A DNA stretch of 60,000 bases, from NCBI RefSeq assembly GCF_000003815.2, contig NC_049992.1, forward strand, positions 10,282,755 through 10,342,754, written 5' to 3'. This stretch comes from Branchiostoma floridae. Lineage: Eukaryota > Chordata > Leptocardii > Amphioxiformes > Branchiostomatidae. Of the stretch, positions 57,323-60,000 are shown in pieces; within the stretch, counting starts at the first letter, position 1, and each line of letters begins with the position of its first letter. The translations under genes and the position numbers were made by a program. Below the pieces are notes generated by a model. That model searched no databases and had not been told where the DNA came from. It was given only the letters and a program-made list of their open reading frames with translations.

Positions 57323-57484
57323 ATTGAACCACTATTTAAATTAGCGATACCAGTTGCGGATAATTAAGCATGGGCGATGTGAACATCCTGGTCTCGTCCA
57401 GAATAAGTGTCACATTTTAGGCCATATCTGTTAGGTAGCGCTCAGGTTAAGTCCCACAAATAACAGCAAAGATTTACTAGTACT
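56127..57484. repeat. Tandem segmental duplication, unit A
   Basis: Starts in exon 1 of the FkbM gene and runs upstream of it. It aligns with 57485-59430: the GATGCCTCTTGCCTGTGCTA block, a GT-repeat, GGAATGAGGAAGAAACGGAG, the CAGTTTTGTTGCAA block and ATCTAATCAGTCAC occur in the same order in both. Its copy of the orphan exon has lost the ATG and donor. Confidence 0.8.
56237..56282. repeat. GT microsatellite
   Basis: (GT)n with few interruptions, in unit A just upstream of FkbM exon 1. Confidence 0.9.
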
Positions 57485-57489
57485 ACACA

Positions 57490-57550
57490 CAGATGCCTCT
57501 TGCCTGTGCTAGACGCCACATGACCCGAGAAACAATCATAGTTTCCTACG
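57490..57550 (-). pseudogene. Duplicated, broken copy of FkbM gene exon 1
   Basis: The minus strand gives MIVSRVMWRLAQARGICV followed by a stop. It parallels the N-terminus at 56174, so the copy ends before the membrane anchor is complete. The acceptor-like pyrimidine tract of the parent is not preserved. Confidence 0.7.
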
Positions 57551-57641
57551 TGTTAGAGTCAGCAATCAATCTAGTAAACTCCTGTCATAGTTTATCAATT
57601 CATCACAGTGCACGTGTTATGAGCTTGTTACTGCACCAGAA

Positions 57642-57740
57642 GTGTGTGTGTGTGCGTGTGTGTGAGTGTGTGTTTGTGTTTGTGTTTGTGTGTGTGTGTG
57701 TGTGTGCGCGCGCGCGCGCGTGTGCGTGCGTGTGTGTTTG
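57642..57740. repeat. Compound (GT)n(GC)n(GT)n tract
   Basis: About 100 bp of GT repeats with a central run of GC repeats (about 57705-57720). The core 57688-57736 is nearly uninterrupted alternating purine-pyrimidine. Confidence 0.95.
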
Positions 57741-57873
57741 TCTCTGGAATGAGGAAGAAACGGAGCAGAAACAATTTGTTTCCGTAAAGTTAAACACAAC
57801 GAACCTTGTTTAAACACGTCAGTTTTGTTGCAACAAAATACGACAAAACATAGACAAGGAAAAAACGGCTTAC

Positions 57874-57997
57874 CTTGAAGATTCTCTTCAATTTTCGGCA
57901 AGTACTCAGCAATATTCACAAAGTCTGTTTTCCGATAGAGCAAGGCCTTGGATAGATCAAACGTATTTGACTCCTGTATTGTTGCTCTAACTGCCAT
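57874..57997 (-). CDS. Orphan exon-like ORF, 41 codons
   Basis: ATG at 57997; 41 codons reading NTFDLSKALLYRK and YLPKIEENLQ, then the consensus donor GTAAGC. It could be a 5' exon of the FkbM gene: if spliced to the acceptor near 56187, its frame ends soon after and would make a short upstream ORF. It could instead be the first exon of a lost paralogue. No family recognised. Confidence 0.4.
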
Positions 57998-59715
57998 GAC
58001 TGCAGTGTGTATTTACAGTGTTGAATGACAGGAAAGTGTATTTTCAAGTTCATACCCGAAGGCTAATTAACGTTACAACTGCATGGCGGAAACACTAGTA
58101 CTGTTTACATACATGAAGCAATGAGTAGAGGTACAGTAACATTATAGTAACAAGAGGCTACTTGAAATATTTAAAGGTAAAGAAAACACACCTTCTGGCG
58201 CGCAACTCCACTTCTTCAGACTCTCCTGTGCTCTATTATAATATGTAAAGACCACTCAATATGTTCAAGGAACAAACCAGTAAACGTTACGCAGACGAAC
58301 GGTAGCAGTCACGGTATTGACACATGGAATTGAGACATGGGATAGATATCCCATTTAAAAATGTCCCTCCCTTTCAACGGAACGTTTGGTAAATTGCATT
58401 TATTTTTAAAGATCATGGTAACTATCCATTGGCATTCGCCAACAATGTTTGAATTCAATTCCTAAGGTAGCATTTGCATTTGTACCACTGATATCATTTC
58501 AAGATACGATTACTGTATTATCAGAATGACGACCCGTGGGGAGCGCACGTAACACAGAACAGCCAGGTAAGGTCCATGACATGTATATGGAATCACAGAG
58601 TCTTGTTACATGTTACTACTAGTACAGAACTATCCGTGAAGCTCTCAATAAACCGTGTCTATTTCACTGTATCTATATCTAAATTTATATAGCCGGTATA
58701 ATCGCCCTTTGGCGTAACATACCAGCTTCGCAGGCACGCGGCCCGGCAGCAGCTGGTTATATTACACTGAACGATCCGTCACACCTAACCTTTGCTTATC
58801 TATCTTTATGTGTTCTTTAAAACTATCCAGAGAAGATGTTCCTGCTGTGCTTGGTGATAACAAACTCCACTCTTTGCGATAGTTCTAGGAAAATTCGAAT
58901 CTTTGAACACATCAATCCTAGGTTGGTAACTCTGGTACTTGAAGGCATGACTGTTTCTTGTTCTTGGATATATACGTCGGTCAGACGACAGCACAATTAA
59001 GTTAAGGTCAACTAACTCAAAGCAAGGTCAAAGCAGTGCGGCTGTTTGATCGATAATGAAATTACTTTTGTACCGACCAATTGAAACACAAAAGTCTTGA
59101 TTCTTAAGGTATTCTGTGTAGATGGTGTGGGAAGTTTTGTGAAACCGGGTACCATGATAATATCAACATCTAATCAGTCACAGTGAATAGAGCTGAAAGG
59201 TAATGCGTATTGCGTGGAGTCAACAAAAAACAACGGTACATGTACTGTTATGGCCAAAATACAATTAAGCTTCAGTACCGTGGCAACCATACATGAGGTA
59301 CCGGTGGAACTATTTGGTGATACCAGTTGCGGATAGTTGAGCATGGGTTGCGTGTACATTATGTCTCGTCCAGAATGAGTGTCACATTTTAGGCCTAATC
59401 TGTTAGGTGGCGCTCAAGTCTCCAAAAGAACGCACAAAGATTGACTATATACATGCTCCCCGACCAATACCTGTCCTGAAATGACCTGTCTATGAATATC
59501 TAAAATTCATAATTTATACTATCGAAGTGCCTCAAGAATATACGAAATAAGGAAAGACGAATAGACATCTGTACAAGCGTGATTACGTACAGGGCCTGCA
59601 CATACCTCATTCCGATGGCGTCTCTAATCAACTCAAGCAATATAAGGATGCCAGTAATATCCCATTTATTGTGTCATCTATCTCTGTAACAGTAAGCCTT
59701 TACATCTTTAATGTA

Positions 59716-59965
59716 GCGCGCGTAGTCCAGTGGTGAAGAGCCATATGAGTTCGAATCCCGGTAGTCCATGCATGTCACTGGAAAGGGTTGCAGTCCTTAT
59801 ACCCCTGTCACATTATCCACGATCTTCGGGCGTATCGATGGAAGATCGACCATGTTTGAGATAGACAGAGGGTTGCACGTATTTTTCACCTGCAACCCGT
59901 CCCTGTCACATATGAGCCATACTTTGTACCTTGCACCATTGTTGTGCAATAAAGTTATTATTATA
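59716..59965 (+). repeat. Candidate tRNA-derived SINE
   Basis: TAGTCCAGTGGTGAAG (A-box like) and AGTTCGAATCCCGG (B-box like) lie closer together than in an intact tRNA. A unique body follows, then an AATAAAGTTATTATTAT tail. A degenerate tRNA head plus a short-repeat tail suits a SINE rather than a tRNA gene. Confidence 0.45.
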
Positions 59966-60000
59966 AGCGAGGCTCGGGTGATCGCCGTAAAATCGTCGTC

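Larger units (their letters stand above)
57485..59430. repeat. Tandem segmental duplication, unit B
   Basis: Diverged second copy of unit A, longer through expansion of the GT/GC tract and internal insertions. It contains a dead exon 1 copy (57490-57550) and an intact exon-like ORF (57874-57997). Confidence 0.8.

Noticed and set aside
59716-59770. Functional tRNA gene
   Set aside because: A to B box spacing too short for anticodon arm and cloverleaf; no acceptor-stem pairing found.

Overview
The window is metazoan nuclear DNA, AT-rich, with exons split by GT-AG introns and many short decayed transposons. It holds no bacterial-type operon, rRNA or CRISPR array. The gene content and the many TIR/MITE-type repeats suggest an invertebrate deuterostome, most likely an amphioxus (Branchiostoma). 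That assignment is inference, not a database result.

Left half, minus strand (about 1-32,102): the 5' part of a Dishevelled gene (Dvl). Eight coding exons join in frame, from the ATG at 32,102 through the DIX domain, the Ser/Thr- and Arg-rich linker and the first residues of the PDZ domain (254 complete codons). The rest of PDZ, DEP and the C-terminus lie beyond the left edge. Introns are large (one of 13.5 kb) and hold several mobile-element remnants and tandem repeats.

Middle (32.1-48.9 kb): a divergent intergenic region, then a complete mind bomb 2 (mib2) E3 ubiquitin ligase gene on the plus strand. Its 19 coding exons give 2,958 nt, or 985 codons plus stop. The domain order is MIB/HERC2, ZZ, MIB/HERC2, two Mind-bomb SH3-type repeats, ankyrin repeats, RING, RING. 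Dvl acts in Wnt signalling and mib2 in Notch-ligand ubiquitination. Human DVL1 and MIB2 both map to 1p36.33, so this looks like preserved ancient linkage.

Right part (51.9-59.4 kb, minus strand): a seven-exon gene for a 508-residue type II membrane protein. An N-terminal signal anchor is followed by an FkbM-type SAM methyltransferase domain and then a C-terminal region that reads like a NodB/polysaccharide-deacetylase fold without its catalytic metal ligands. This architecture is the best candidate here for something undescribed. Just upstream is an imperfect tandem duplication (about 56.1-57.5 and 57.5-59.4 kb) that copied the 5' end of this gene and holds an orphan exon-like ORF. mib2 and the FkbM gene converge tail to tail.

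All exon joins were made by hand from splice consensus, reading phase and remembered family consensus. No alignment or expression data were used.
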